Source of the DNA: Cohnella sp. SGD-V74
GTDB taxonomy: Bacteria > Bacillota > Bacilli > Paenibacillales > Paenibacillaceae
Assembly: GCF_003001675.1 (NCBI RefSeq)
Contig: NZ_PVYW01000001.1
Location: forward strand, 496,001-560,000
Direction: 5' to 3'
DNA: 64,000 nt
The position numbers and the translations under genes were made by a program. Position 1 is the stretch's first letter; every line of letters begins with the position of its first letter. The notes under the pieces are model-generated. The model saw only the letters and a program-made list of their open reading frames with translations. It had not been told where the DNA came from and made no database searches. This document shows, one piece after another, positions 8,682 to 17,249 of the stretch.

Positions 8682-9075
8682 GGTCGCCTCCCGTAAACGT
8701 CGCGATGTACCAGTGGTTGCCCTGCGGGTCCTCGACTCCGGCGCTTCTTTCCCCGTACGGCATATCCGCCGGTTCATACAGCGATGCCGCGCCGGCCGTC
8801 AGAGCCCGAGCATAGCAATCGTCCGTATCCGGAACGAATACGTGCAGCGTGTTCGCGCGAGGCGGATATCGGTCGCTGCCTGTAGAAAGTTCGACGACCG
8901 TTTCGCCGATTTTCACCTCGGCATGCCCGACGGTTCCATCCTCTCTCCCGGACCGATTCAGCACCTCGGCGCCGAAAACCCGCTGCAGAAATTCAATTTG
9001 CTTGTCCGCGTCCGCCACCGTGAAATACGGCGTGACGGTCTGGTACCCCCGGGGTGCGTATCCGTTGCTTGCCAT
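8665..9075 (-). CDS. VOC-family (glyoxalase/PhnB-like) protein
   Basis: A 136-residue protein of the vicinal-oxygen-chelate fold, PhnB/YdeN-like branch: GYQTVTPYFTVADADKQIEF at the start, HAEVKIGETVVEL in the middle and GVEDPQGNHWYIAT at the end are the typical beta-alpha-beta repeats. Members are small metal-dependent enzymes or antibiotic-binding proteins; which applies here cannot be told. The ATG at 9075 has AAGGAGG eight bases upstream; an in-frame ATG 23 codons earlier does not. It is the first gene of a two-gene unit with the YjbR-type gene. Confidence 0.85.
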   Translation of the reverse strand: MASNGYAPRGYQTVTPYFTVADADKQIEFLQRVFGAEVLNRSGREDGTVGHAEVKIGETVVELSTGSDRYPPRANTLHVFVPDTDDCYARALTAGAASLYEPADMPYGERSAGVEDPQGNHWYIATFTGGDRGYYG

Positions 9076-9205
9076 GTTTCCCGCCTCCTTGTCATGATCG
9101 CCTGCCCTTCCATCCTTCCAAGTCCGTCCTATGCTGCATGGCAAACGTCCTGTCTCTCTATCTTCGACATGTCCGTTCCGAATTACTGCCGCCGCCTGCG
9201 GAAAA

Positions 9206-10240
9206 TTACGCCCGCTTCAGCTCGGCGCCGCGAAGCCCCCTCATCCGCGCCAGCACGAGACCCGCCAAGTCGGCGACGCGGCAGGCATACCCGCTCTCGT
9301 TGTCGTACCAGGCCAGCAGCTTGACGTACCCGTCGGAGACGCTGACCGTCAGGGCGTCGATAACCGCCGATTGCTCGTTGCCGATAAAATCGGCGGACAC
9401 GAGCGGCGCGTCCGTATATCCGACGTACGGGGATAGCGCTCCCTCGGCTTCGGCGCGGAAAGCTTCGAGCACTTCCCGGGTATCGACCGGCCGCGACAGC
9501 TTGGCCGTCAGATCGATCAGCGACACGTCCTGTGTAGGTACGCGGATCGAGCTGCCTTCAATGCGCTGCGCCAGATGGGGAAGCACGCCCATCAGCGCTT
9601 TGCCGACGCCGGTCGTCGTAGGCACGATCGACTGCCCGCACGCCCGCGCCCTCCGCAAGTCCTTGTGCGGATTATCCAGATGGTTCTGGTCCGACGTATA
9701 CGAGTGAACCGTCGTCATCCATCCGCGCTCCACGCCGAAGGCGCGGTCGAGCACGAGCAGGACGGGCGACAGACAGTTCGTCGTGCAGGACGCCGCAGAC
9801 AGCAGATGGTGCTTGCCCGGATCGTACAGATGATCGTTCACGCCCATGACGACGGTCAGATCCATCCGTTCCCCCGGCGCCGTAATGATCACTTTCCGCG
9901 CCCCTCCGGCCATATGCTTCCGAGCGCCGGTTCCGTCGTTGAACTTTCCCGTCGCGTCGATGACGATGTCCGCCCCGAGCGAACGCCACGGAATGCGCTC
10001 CGGATCTCTCTCGTACGTCATCCCAATGGAATAACCGTCGATGACCAGATTTCCGTCCCGCACGCCGACATCCGCCGTCCAAGTCCCGTGCACCGTATCG
10101 TATTTCAGCAGATGGGCGATCGTCTCGACCGGATACGCGCTGTTTATCGCTCTCAGATCGCCCGGTCGTCTTGCCATCCACTTTCTAACCAACAGCCGTC
10201 CGATTCTCCCCATTCCGCTAATTCCGATACCTTGGCTCAT
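9206..10240 (-). CDS. gapB: Glyceraldehyde-3-phosphate dehydrogenase, GapB-like
   Basis: A 344-residue phosphorylating GAPDH. The nucleotide-binding GxGxxGR motif is at residues 9-14, catalytic Cys152 in ASCTTNC and His179 in TTVHSYT. After the second strand the sequence is INSAYPVET, lacking the Asp that selects NAD in glycolytic GapA and resembling the INASYSAET of Bacillus GapB, which prefers NADP and works in gluconeogenesis. RDPERIPW and ATGKFN are further GapB-like signatures. The late motif is WYDNESGY where most GAPDHs have WYDNEWGY. AGGGGGAC lies three bases before the ATG. It stands alone, not in a glycolytic operon, with a very AT-rich upstream region. Confidence 0.9.
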   Translation of the reverse strand: MSQGIGISGMGRIGRLLVRKWMARRPGDLRAINSAYPVETIAHLLKYDTVHGTWTADVGVRDGNLVIDGYSIGMTYERDPERIPWRSLGADIVIDATGKFNDGTGARKHMAGGARKVIITAPGERMDLTVVMGVNDHLYDPGKHHLLSAASCTTNCLSPVLLVLDRAFGVERGWMTTVHSYTSDQNHLDNPHKDLRRARACGQSIVPTTTGVGKALMGVLPHLAQRIEGSSIRVPTQDVSLIDLTAKLSRPVDTREVLEAFRAEAEGALSPYVGYTDAPLVSADFIGNEQSAVIDALTVSVSDGYVKLLAWYDNESGYACRVADLAGLVLARMRGLRGAELKRA

Positions 10241-10489
10241 ATTGTCCCCCTATTGGTTAACCAGTTAATTATTACACATTAAATATACATTTATTCGAAA
10301 TAATACTCAATATAAACACCAACAAAACTTATTTATGACTCATTATAAAATATATATGACACAAATATAATTGTTCATTCATCTCCTGATGAGCATTCGT
10401 CCTCTCCCGAGCGCCTAATCAACGTTGCAGCAAATAGACCACACAGTTACTCCTGCATCGTCTCCCTCCCGAACGCGAATGAACAGAGT
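10241..10489. other. AT-rich intergenic region before gapB-like gene
   Basis: About 250 bases, strikingly AT-rich for this genome between 10260 and 10385. It holds the promoter of the GapB-like gene, with several TATAAT-like hexamers on the minus strand and a short GGTTAACC palindrome close to the ribosome site. I could not single out one promoter and see no gene. Confidence 0.5.
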
Positions 10490-11415
10490 TACAGCTCGAC
10501 GGTGCCGGCCTAGAGCGTGCAAACATCGAAATTTCGAGCTGCAGCCCGACAGCGTCGGCCTAGAGCGTGCAAACATCGAAATTTCGAGCTGCAGCCCGAC
10601 GGCGTCGGCTTGGAGCGTGCAAACATCGAAATTTCGAGCTGTAACCCGACGGTGCCGGCCTAGAGCGTGCAACATCGAAATTTCGAGCTGTAACCCGACA
10701 GCGTCGGCTTGGAGCGTGCAAACATCGGAATTTCGAGCTGTAACCCGACGGTGTCGGCCTAGAGCGTGCAAACATCGGAATTTCGAGCTGTAACCCGACG
10801 GTGTCGGCCTAGAGCGTGCAAACATCGGAATTTCGAGCTGCAGCCCGACAGCGTCGGCCTAGAGCGTGCAAACATCGGAATTTCGAGCTGTAACCCGACG
10901 GCGTCGGCCTAGAGCGTGCAAACATCGAAATTTCGAGCTGTAACCCGACGGTGTCGGCTTGGAGCTGCAACATCGGAATTTCGAGCTGTAACCCGACGGC
11001 GTCGGCTTGGAGCGTGCAAACATCGGAATTTCGAGCTGCAGCCCGACAGCGTCGGCTTGGAGCGTGCAAACATCGGAATTTCGAGCTGTAACCCGACGGT
11101 GTCGGCTTGGAGCGTGCAACATCGGAATTTCGAGCTGCAGCCCGACGGTGCCGGCTTGGAGCGTGCAACATCGGAATTTCGAGCTGTAACCCGACGGCGT
11201 CGGCCTAGAGCGTGCAAACATCGGAATTTCGAGCTGCAGCCCGACAGCGTCGGCTTGGAGCGTGCAAACATCGAAATTTCGAGCTGTAACCCGACGGCGT
11301 CGGCCTAGAGCGTGCAAACATCGGAATTTCGAGCTGTAACCCGACGGTGTCGGCTTGGAGCGTGCAAACATCGGAATTTCGAGCTGTAACCCGACGGCGT
11401 CGGCCTAGAGCGGGT
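10490..11415. repeat. Tandem array of 18 copies of a 50-bp unit
   Basis: After a partial first unit there are 18 head-to-tail copies of about 50 bases, each containing GAGCGTGCAAACATCG, then AAATTTCGAGCTG, then CCGAC-NNN-GTCGG, with no spacer between copies. Units differ at a few fixed positions: CGAAATTT or CGGAATTT; CTGCAGCCC or CTGTAACCC; ACAGCGTC, ACGGCGTC, ACGGTGTC or ACGGTGCC; GGCCTAG or GGCTTGG. Four junctions have lost one or more bases. CCGAC/GTCGG can form a small hairpin in most copies. The array gives stop-free frames on both strands because the unit lacks stop codons, but no ribosome site or codon pattern supports translation. Confidence 0.95.
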
Positions 11416-11511
11416 TACCGTTATGCGAGCGTATTGCCTGCCTCAGGACAATCGCTAATGAAACATGTTAGTCGATATCGTTCATCGGGCTAAGTCACAT
11501 CCCCCATGCAA

Positions 11512-11553
11512 AGAAGCCCTCCCCCAGCCATACAACCAGGGGGAAGGGCTTCT
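11512..11553 (-). terminator. Terminator after the second binding-protein gene
   Basis: On the minus strand AGAAGCCCTTCCCCCTGG pairs with CTGGGGGAGGGCTTCT around an eight-base loop and is followed by TTTGCATG. The stem is strong and the T-run short. It lies 14 bases after the stop of the gene at 11567 and closes the kinase/regulator/binding-protein unit. Confidence 0.75.
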
Positions 11554-11566
11554 CCATCCGAACCTC

Positions 11567-12874
11567 TTACTCCTGAAGCCACTCGTCAATCTGCTTGGCC
11601 AGCTGCTCCAGACCGATTTCGACCGGGACGCGGCCGTGCAGCATTCGCTCGAACATCTCGTTAAACGCCGTGTCGATCTTCGCCCAGCTCGCCACCGGAG
11701 GACGGAGGAACGACGCGTCGAGGCTTTCCACGTACGGCCTGATCGTCGGGCTGTAAGTCTCCTCCGATTCGCTCGCTTCGGCGTTCGTCGGCAGCAGCCC
11801 GGCTTTGAACATAAGCCGCTGCGCCTCCACGCCCGCCATCCACTTCACGAACGTCCAGGCCGCCTGCTTATTCCGGGAGCTTTCCATCAGCACCAGATTT
11901 TCTCCGCCGATGATCGAGCCTTTCGTCCCCGGATTATGCGGGAACGGAGCCGGCACCGTATTGTCCCGCAGCTTCTCGTCATCGTAGCCTTCCACATTCG
12001 ATAGAATCGTGTAGTACCACGGTCCTTCGTCCATCATGAGCAGCTTGCCGTCCGGCACCGCCTGCCAGCGCTCCAGCCTGCCGGACAGCACGTCGGCGCT
12101 GACGAGGTTCGATTCGACCAGGCGCTTCAGCGTATGAACGGCCTGAATGCTGTCCGGACTGTCCAAATACCCGCTCGCCCGCGTATAATCCTCGTTCGTC
12201 AGCCGTCCGCCCAGCCCGACGAAATAAGGCAGCACCGCCCACGTATTGATGCCGTTGACACCGAGCTGGTAGCCGGTCCGCTCGCTGAGCGCCACCAATT
12301 CGTCCATCGTCTCCGGCGGTTTGTCCAGACCGGCTTTGCGCAGCAGCTCTCGGCTGTAAATAGCGACCTTCGTATTGATGTTCAGCGGCAGCCCGTAGTA
12401 CCGGCCCTCGTATTTGCCGGACTCGAGCGCCGACTCCAACAGCAGCTTCGTGACGCGAGGCAGCTCGGGATAGGCGTCGATCGGCTCGATCAGCCCCAGC
12501 CGGGCGAATTCCGGCAGCCAGGCGATATCCATGCGCACGACGTCCGGCCCGGTGCCCGAAGTCGTCTCGGCGATCAGCGAGCCTTTGAAATACTCGTACA
12601 GATGCTTGACCGATACGACGCGAATATCCGGGTGCTGTGCCTCGAAAGCCGGAATGACCTCGTCCTCGAATACTTTCATCTCTACGTCGCTGTACGTATG
12701 CCAGACCGTGATCACTTCGGCGGCCTCCGGCTCCATTACCAGCTCGACCTCGTCCCTGCCGATGATGCTTTCCGCGCCGCAGCCCGTCAGCAGGACGACG
12801 ACCAGCGCCTGACGCAGGGCGGCAAGCGAACGGCGGCGAAGCTTACCACCAATCGTCCTCACAAGTTTCGTCAC
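11567..12874 (-). CDS. Sugar-binding lipoprotein encoded with the kinase/regulator pair
   Basis: A 435-residue family-1 binding protein starting with GTG at 12874, preceded by GGGGAGGG. The signal region is long and Arg-rich, ending in the lipobox LLTGC. The mature protein (ITVWHTYSDVEMKVFEDEV, then HPDIRVV and GPDVVRMDIAW) is clearly paralogous to the binding protein at 18257-19564, which has TYSDSEEKVLLEKI and PDLMRMDIIW at the same places. It is the last gene of the kinase/regulator unit, 14 bases after the regulator stop, not next to the permeases. It could be an alternative receptor for the same transporter or a ligand-presenting accessory of the kinase; the second is inference from position only. 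Confidence 0.9.
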   Translation of the reverse strand: MTKLVRTIGGKLRRRSLAALRQALVVVLLTGCGAESIIGRDEVELVMEPEAAEVITVWHTYSDVEMKVFEDEVIPAFEAQHPDIRVVSVKHLYEYFKGSLIAETTSGTGPDVVRMDIAWLPEFARLGLIEPIDAYPELPRVTKLLLESALESGKYEGRYYGLPLNINTKVAIYSRELLRKAGLDKPPETMDELVALSERTGYQLGVNGINTWAVLPYFVGLGGRLTNEDYTRASGYLDSPDSIQAVHTLKRLVESNLVSADVLSGRLERWQAVPDGKLLMMDEGPWYYTILSNVEGYDDEKLRDNTVPAPFPHNPGTKGSIIGGENLVLMESSRNKQAAWTFVKWMAGVEAQRLMFKAGLLPTNAEASESEETYSPTIRPYVESLDASFLRPPVASWAKIDTAFNEMFERMLHGRVPVEIGLEQLAKQIDEWLQE

Positions 12875-12888
12875 CGTCGTCCCTCCCC

Positions 12889-14466
12889 TTATTCGCGTCT
12901 CGGCAGACGTTCGCGATATTCGACCGGAGACGCTCCGGTCGTCTTTTTGAACAGCTTGCTGAAGTATTTGACGTCGTTGAAGCCCGATCTCTGCGCCACC
13001 TCGTATATTTTCAGGCTCGGGTCCCCCAGCAGTTCCTTCGCTTTGCCGATGCGCAGGCGAATCAAATAATCGATAAAGTTAAAACCCGTATGATGCTTGA
13101 ATTGGAGACAGAAATAGTTTTTGCTCATATGGACGTAATCGGCAAGCTGCTGCAGCGTGATTTCGCCCGTATAGTGCTGCGCGATGTACGCGATCGCCTT
13201 ATCGATCAGCTGTTTGTTGCCCTTGTACGTATGCGATCCGGCGGCGAACGACTTTCGGTAGCCCCGAATCTGCGCCTGCAGCAGGTCGGTCAGCTCTCCG
13301 AACGTTTCGCTGCGCTTAAGCTCCTCGAAGCCTTCGAGCAGCACGATCATCTCCTGCTCGTTCATGAACAGCGCCGTCACGATCTCGAACGCTTCCTTGC
13401 GCACCGCATCGGGATCGGGCCGCATCGTCTCCCAGCGTCCGATCCATGCGCGCACGATCGCGTCGGCGCTCTCCGCATCCCGGGTCTGCGCGCTCGTCTT
13501 CAGCTCCTGCAGCAGTTGAGCGGAAGTCGGATACTCCGAGGACGGCTCCTGCCCCTGCGCCTGTCCGGCCCCGGACGGACCGTACAGCCCGCCGCCTTCG
13601 AAAAAACGGCGCTCCGCCGCCGAACCGCTCGCCTGGAAGACGTCTCTCAGCTCTTCCGCGCTCCCTCCGAACGCGCAGCCGATCGTTACCCTGACGCCGA
13701 GTCTTTCTGCCCACCGCTCCGCAACGGAGCCGAGAACCGGCTGCGGCAGCACTCCGCCGCCTGCTCCCGCAGGAACGATCAGCACGAGCGTTCGCGTTCC
13801 GACCAGGAACGCGACGCCTTCCTCCGCCGTCTCGTAGAACAGCTCCTGCATCTCCTCCAGCAAAATGGCGGCATGAAGCTGGCCGAACCTCTCCTCCGTC
13901 TCTCTCAGCCCGTCGATCAGCACGGTGCAGATCGCATAGCCGCGCTTCATCCATTCGGGCGCCGCATCCGCGGACAGACCTCCGTCGTCGTGGGCCAGCG
14001 CACGCTTGACGTCCGATTCCAGCCGCTTGCGGCCGGAGGCCAGCTTCGTCATCCATACGAGCTGTCTGTCCCGGTCCTGCCGCCTCTCTTCCTCGATCTG
14101 CCCCAGACATTTGCGGACGAGCTCCAGCAGTCCCTCGGGCTCCAGCGTCGGCTTCAGCAAATAATCGACGACGCCCAGCTTCAGCCCCTGGCGGACGTAT
14201 TCGAAATCGTTGTAGCTGCTGACGAAAATCACCTTCGTCCGCGGATGGCGCTCCAGCGTCCGTCTCGTCAGCTCGAGGCCGTCCATGACGGGCATCTTGA
14301 TGTCGGTGATCAGAATATCGACCGGCTCGCTTTCGAGCGACCGCCAGGCTTCTTCTCCGTTGGCGAAATCGCCGATAAGCCCGACGTTCTCCCGTCCCCA
14401 GTCGACCGACGCCTTGATCCCGAACCGGATGACCGGCTCGTCGTCCACGATCGCTACCCGGTACAT
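12889..14466 (-). CDS. AraC-type response regulator, YesN-like
   Basis: A 525-residue regulator. The receiver has DDE at 8-10, phospho-acceptor Asp55 (ITDIKMPVMDG) and Lys in LLKPT. A long central segment follows, then a C-terminal AraC double HTH (ITLQQLADYVHMSKNYFCLQ, EVAQRSGFNDVKYFSKLFKK, TGASPVEYRERL). The start at 14466 is chosen because AGGAGG lies seven bases upstream; the kinase gene ends at 14469, so two bases separate them and the ribosome site lies inside the kinase 3' end. Its likely targets are the adjacent transporter genes. Confidence 0.94.
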   Translation of the reverse strand: MYRVAIVDDEPVIRFGIKASVDWGRENVGLIGDFANGEEAWRSLESEPVDILITDIKMPVMDGLELTRRTLERHPRTKVIFVSSYNDFEYVRQGLKLGVVDYLLKPTLEPEGLLELVRKCLGQIEEERRQDRDRQLVWMTKLASGRKRLESDVKRALAHDDGGLSADAAPEWMKRGYAICTVLIDGLRETEERFGQLHAAILLEEMQELFYETAEEGVAFLVGTRTLVLIVPAGAGGGVLPQPVLGSVAERWAERLGVRVTIGCAFGGSAEELRDVFQASGSAAERRFFEGGGLYGPSGAGQAQGQEPSSEYPTSAQLLQELKTSAQTRDAESADAIVRAWIGRWETMRPDPDAVRKEAFEIVTALFMNEQEMIVLLEGFEELKRSETFGELTDLLQAQIRGYRKSFAAGSHTYKGNKQLIDKAIAYIAQHYTGEITLQQLADYVHMSKNYFCLQFKHHTGFNFIDYLIRLRIGKAKELLGDPSLKIYEVAQRSGFNDVKYFSKLFKKTTGASPVEYRERLPRRE

Positions 14467-14468
14467 GC

Positions 14469-16295
14469 TCATCCCTCCTCGCGCTGCTCGCGCTCGCCCT
14501 TCGGCTTGATCAGCTTCATGTGCACGACCGTTCCTCCCGCCTCGCCGCCGCTGCCGATTCGCATTTCCGAGCCGGGAGGGTAATAGAGCCGAATCCATTC
14601 GCGAACGTGCATCAGCCCGATTCCCGTCATTCCGGCCGGCTCCGCGCCTTGCGGAACGCCGCCCAGCTTCTGCAGATCGTCCGGCGAGATCCCGCGGCCG
14701 TTGTCGCGGATCGCAATGGCGATCGCCTCCTCCGTCGCGCTCGCCTCGATCCGTATGTCGCCTCCTCCGCCAAGCGGCACGAGCCCGTGGAACACGGCGT
14801 TCTCCACGATCGGCTGAACGAGCATCCGCGGCACCGGGAACGTCTCCGCCTCGGGCGCGATGTCAAGCTGCAGCCGGAATTCCGTATCGTAACGGATTTG
14901 CAGGATGGACAAATATTTCGCGACGATGTCCAACTCCTCCGCAAGCGTGACGAAGCTGCCCTTCTTGCCCATGTTGGCCTCCAGCAGCAGCACGAGCGAC
15001 GACAGCGCGTCGTACGCTTTGGAGCTCTGGTTGTAGCGGACGAGCCACTTGATCGTGCTGAGCGTATTGAACAGGAAATGCGGATTGATGCGGTGCATGA
15101 CCGCCCTCAGCTCCGCTTGGCGCTTGCTCTCCTGCACCTCCCGCACTTCGCGCACGAGCTCGTCGATTCGCTTGATCATTTTGTTGAACTGCCGGCTGAG
15201 CAGCCCGATCTCGTCCTTGGTCCGAACTTCCGTACGCGCCGTGAAGTCGCCGCCTTCCGCCACCTTCATCTGCGAAGTCAGCTGCTGGATCGGCTTCGTC
15301 ACCTGGCGAGCCAGGACGAGACCGATCGCCACGGCGAGCAGCGCGAATCCGACGGCCGACGTCCAGATCATGCGGCGCATGCTCGTCAGTTGATCGGTTA
15401 TTTCGTGGATCGGCACCGAGCCGACGACGCTCCAGCCGTTCGTCAGCGTCTGCTTGATATGGTAGAAGCGAACGCCGTCCTCCTCGTGCTCGAACTCGGC
15501 GGCGTTGCCGGACGCCGCCCATTCCCTCAGCTCCGGATCGGACAGAGGCTGCCCGAGACGGTCCAGTCGGCGGTCGATCACAATCGTCCCAGACTCGTCG
15601 ACGACGAAAAATCCGCCGGTATCCCCGAGACGGATTTGTCCGATCCGATCCAATATTTTGTTGCCGTCCAGGTTAACGAGCAAATAGCCGATGTCGTCGA
15701 GCGACTCGAAATCTTTAATGACGCGGGTGACGGGCAGCACCAGATCGTTGATGTCCCCGATGCCGCTGTACGGATCGTAAGCCAGCTTTCCCCAAGCCGG
15801 CTTCCCGTCCTTCAGCCTGGCCATCCTGGCCCACTCCAGGTCGTCCAGCGATTGCACGTAGATTTTCGACAGCTTAAACGAACCGCTCCCCCAGCTTGTG
15901 CCTTCCTCTCTGAGCACGTACAGCGTTTTCACGAAGGAATTGGAGCCCACGTAGTTGTTCAGCAGATTGGACACGTACGTTTTGTAGGCTTCCTCCTCTT
16001 CCGGCGTCGGACTCGCATTGCGCGCGGCCTGCTGCAGCTTGACGTCGCTGTACAGAATGTTGGAGGCGTCCGTGCCGGCAAGCATGATCGCGGACAGAGC
16101 GTCGGCGGCCTGCCGGACGAGTTGAAGCGAGGAGACGCGGACGTTTTTCTTGACGAGCTTCGACGAAGCGTTGTAGAACAGCACGCTCGTCAGCGTCGGA
16201 ATGAGAATGACGACGAGCAGGGCCAGGATCATTTTCGTCGCGAACCTTCTGCTCCCTCGAAGCCTCTGGGCCGCGCCCCATACGAGTTGATTCAT
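14469..16295 (-). CDS. Sensor histidine kinase, YesM-like
   Basis: A 608-residue kinase. Membrane segments are at about 21-41 and 308-330 and flank an extracellular dCache-like sensor. HAMP covers about 331-383. His406 in RINPHFLFNTL is the phospho-acceptor. VENAVFHG is the N box, followed by DNGRGIS and a MTGIGLMHVREWI G2 box. It lies immediately upstream of its regulator. The gap before it (16296-16392) holds a cre-like inverted repeat and a TACAAT hexamer, so this unit has its own promoter separate from the transporter genes upstream. Confidence 0.95.
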   Translation of the reverse strand: MNQLVWGAAQRLRGSRRFATKMILALLVVILIPTLTSVLFYNASSKLVKKNVRVSSLQLVRQAADALSAIMLAGTDASNILYSDVKLQQAARNASPTPEEEEAYKTYVSNLLNNYVGSNSFVKTLYVLREEGTSWGSGSFKLSKIYVQSLDDLEWARMARLKDGKPAWGKLAYDPYSGIGDINDLVLPVTRVIKDFESLDDIGYLLVNLDGNKILDRIGQIRLGDTGGFFVVDESGTIVIDRRLDRLGQPLSDPELREWAASGNAAEFEHEEDGVRFYHIKQTLTNGWSVVGSVPIHEITDQLTSMRRMIWTSAVGFALLAVAIGLVLARQVTKPIQQLTSQMKVAEGGDFTARTEVRTKDEIGLLSRQFNKMIKRIDELVREVREVQESKRQAELRAVMHRINPHFLFNTLSTIKWLVRYNQSSKAYDALSSLVLLLEANMGKKGSFVTLAEELDIVAKYLSILQIRYDTEFRLQLDIAPEAETFPVPRMLVQPIVENAVFHGLVPLGGGGDIRIEASATEEAIAIAIRDNGRGISPDDLQKLGGVPQGAEPAGMTGIGLMHVREWIRLYYPPGSEMRIGSGGEAGGTVVHMKLIKPKGEREQREEG

Positions 16296-16343
16296 TCCCG
16301 CTCTCCTCCCGTACGCCTATTGTACACCGCCGGGAGGACTCTA

Positions 16344-16357
16344 TGAAAGCACTTTCA
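16344..16357. promoter_or_regulatory. Cre-like inverted repeat before the second kinase
   Basis: TGAAAGCACTTTCA is a perfect inverted repeat (TGAAAG-CA-CTTTCA) that differs from the cre consensus TGAAANCGNTTNCA at one centre base. Nineteen bases toward the kinase lies ATTGTA (16319-16324), a TACAAT -10 candidate on the minus strand. CcpA or another dimeric regulator could bind. Confidence 0.45.
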
Positions 16358-16392
16358 ACATGGTGTCTCATATTCCGGAATTCCGTCCCCCG

Positions 16393-17226
16393 TCACCCTT
16401 TTACCGCCCCTTCGTTAAAGCCCGACTGCACGAATTTCTTCTGGAAGGCGATATAGATCAGAATGACCGGCAGCAGCGCGATGATCGAAGCGGCGAAAAT
16501 TTGCCCGTAGTTGGTCGCGTACTTGTCGTTGAACATCAGAATGGCGATCGGCAGCGTGCGCAGCGCCTCGCTCTTGATGATCGTCAGCGCCAGGAAGTAT
16601 TCCTCCCATGTCGCCTGGAACACGAAGATCGCGAGCGTTCCCATCGCGGGCAGCGACAAGGGCAGGTAGATGTTCCAATAGATGCGCCAGTTCCCCCCGC
16701 CGTCGATCAGCACCGACTCCTCCAGCTCCCGCGGAATGCTCTCGAAGAACCCCCGGAGAAAAAACATGTTGCCCACGACGCCGGTTGCGATGTAGACGAG
16801 CCATAATCCCGCGTACGTGTTCACCAGCCCCATATTTTTGATGATGATGAATTGCGGAATGATGTTGATGACCGACGGGATCATCATCGTGAGCAGGAAC
16901 AAGCGGAATACGCCCTCCTTGCCGGGAAAAGAAAACCGCGCAAACCCGTATGCGGTCAACGAACTGACGAGCAGCGCTCCCAGCATCGCCACCGACGTGA
17001 GCAGCATGCTGTTGCCGAAGTATTGCGCGAAATGGTTTTTGCCCCACACCACCTGATAGTTGATGAAGTTGGGCGTGACGCTGAACACTTCCTCCGGCCT
17101 CGGCAGCGAGAACGTGGCGGTGAAGAAGGAAGTGAGAATCATATAAATGAACGGAAAAACGAACAGCAGCGCTCCGGCCACGAGAATGGCATATACGGCG
17201 AGCTTCGTCATCCATGGCGTTCGCAT
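16393..17226 (-). CDS. Carbohydrate ABC transporter permease, MalG type
   Basis: A 277-residue permease with six hydrophobic segments, beginning MRTPWMTKLAVYAILVAGAL. The EAA loop is EESVLIDGGGNWRIYWNIYLP, near residue 185, and the C-terminus is NEGAVKG. The ATG at 17226 follows GGAGGAGACCCGACT. The frame remains open a further 300 codons upstream, but that part merely overlaps the MalF-type gene out of frame and has no homology, so the start is secure. Partner permease lies 23 bases upstream. Confidence 0.94.
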   Translation of the reverse strand: MRTPWMTKLAVYAILVAGALLFVFPFIYMILTSFFTATFSLPRPEEVFSVTPNFINYQVVWGKNHFAQYFGNSMLLTSVAMLGALLVSSLTAYGFARFSFPGKEGVFRLFLLTMMIPSVINIIPQFIIIKNMGLVNTYAGLWLVYIATGVVGNMFFLRGFFESIPRELEESVLIDGGGNWRIYWNIYLPLSLPAMGTLAIFVFQATWEEYFLALTIIKSEALRTLPIAILMFNDKYATNYGQIFAASIIALLPVILIYIAFQKKFVQSGFNEGAVKG

Positions 17227-17249
17227 AGTCGGGTCTCCTCCAATCGTCG

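Noticed and set aside
10415..11371. Open frames of 70-170 codons on both strands over the repeat array (for example ARSRPTPSGYSSKF repeats)
   Set aside because: The 50-bp unit has no stop in most registers, so any frame stays open. There are no ribosome sites, and the predicted peptide simply cycles through the three registers of the same DNA.
10490..11415. CRISPR array
   Set aside because: Repeats are directly adjacent with no unique spacers, unit variation is inside the repeat, and no cas genes are present.
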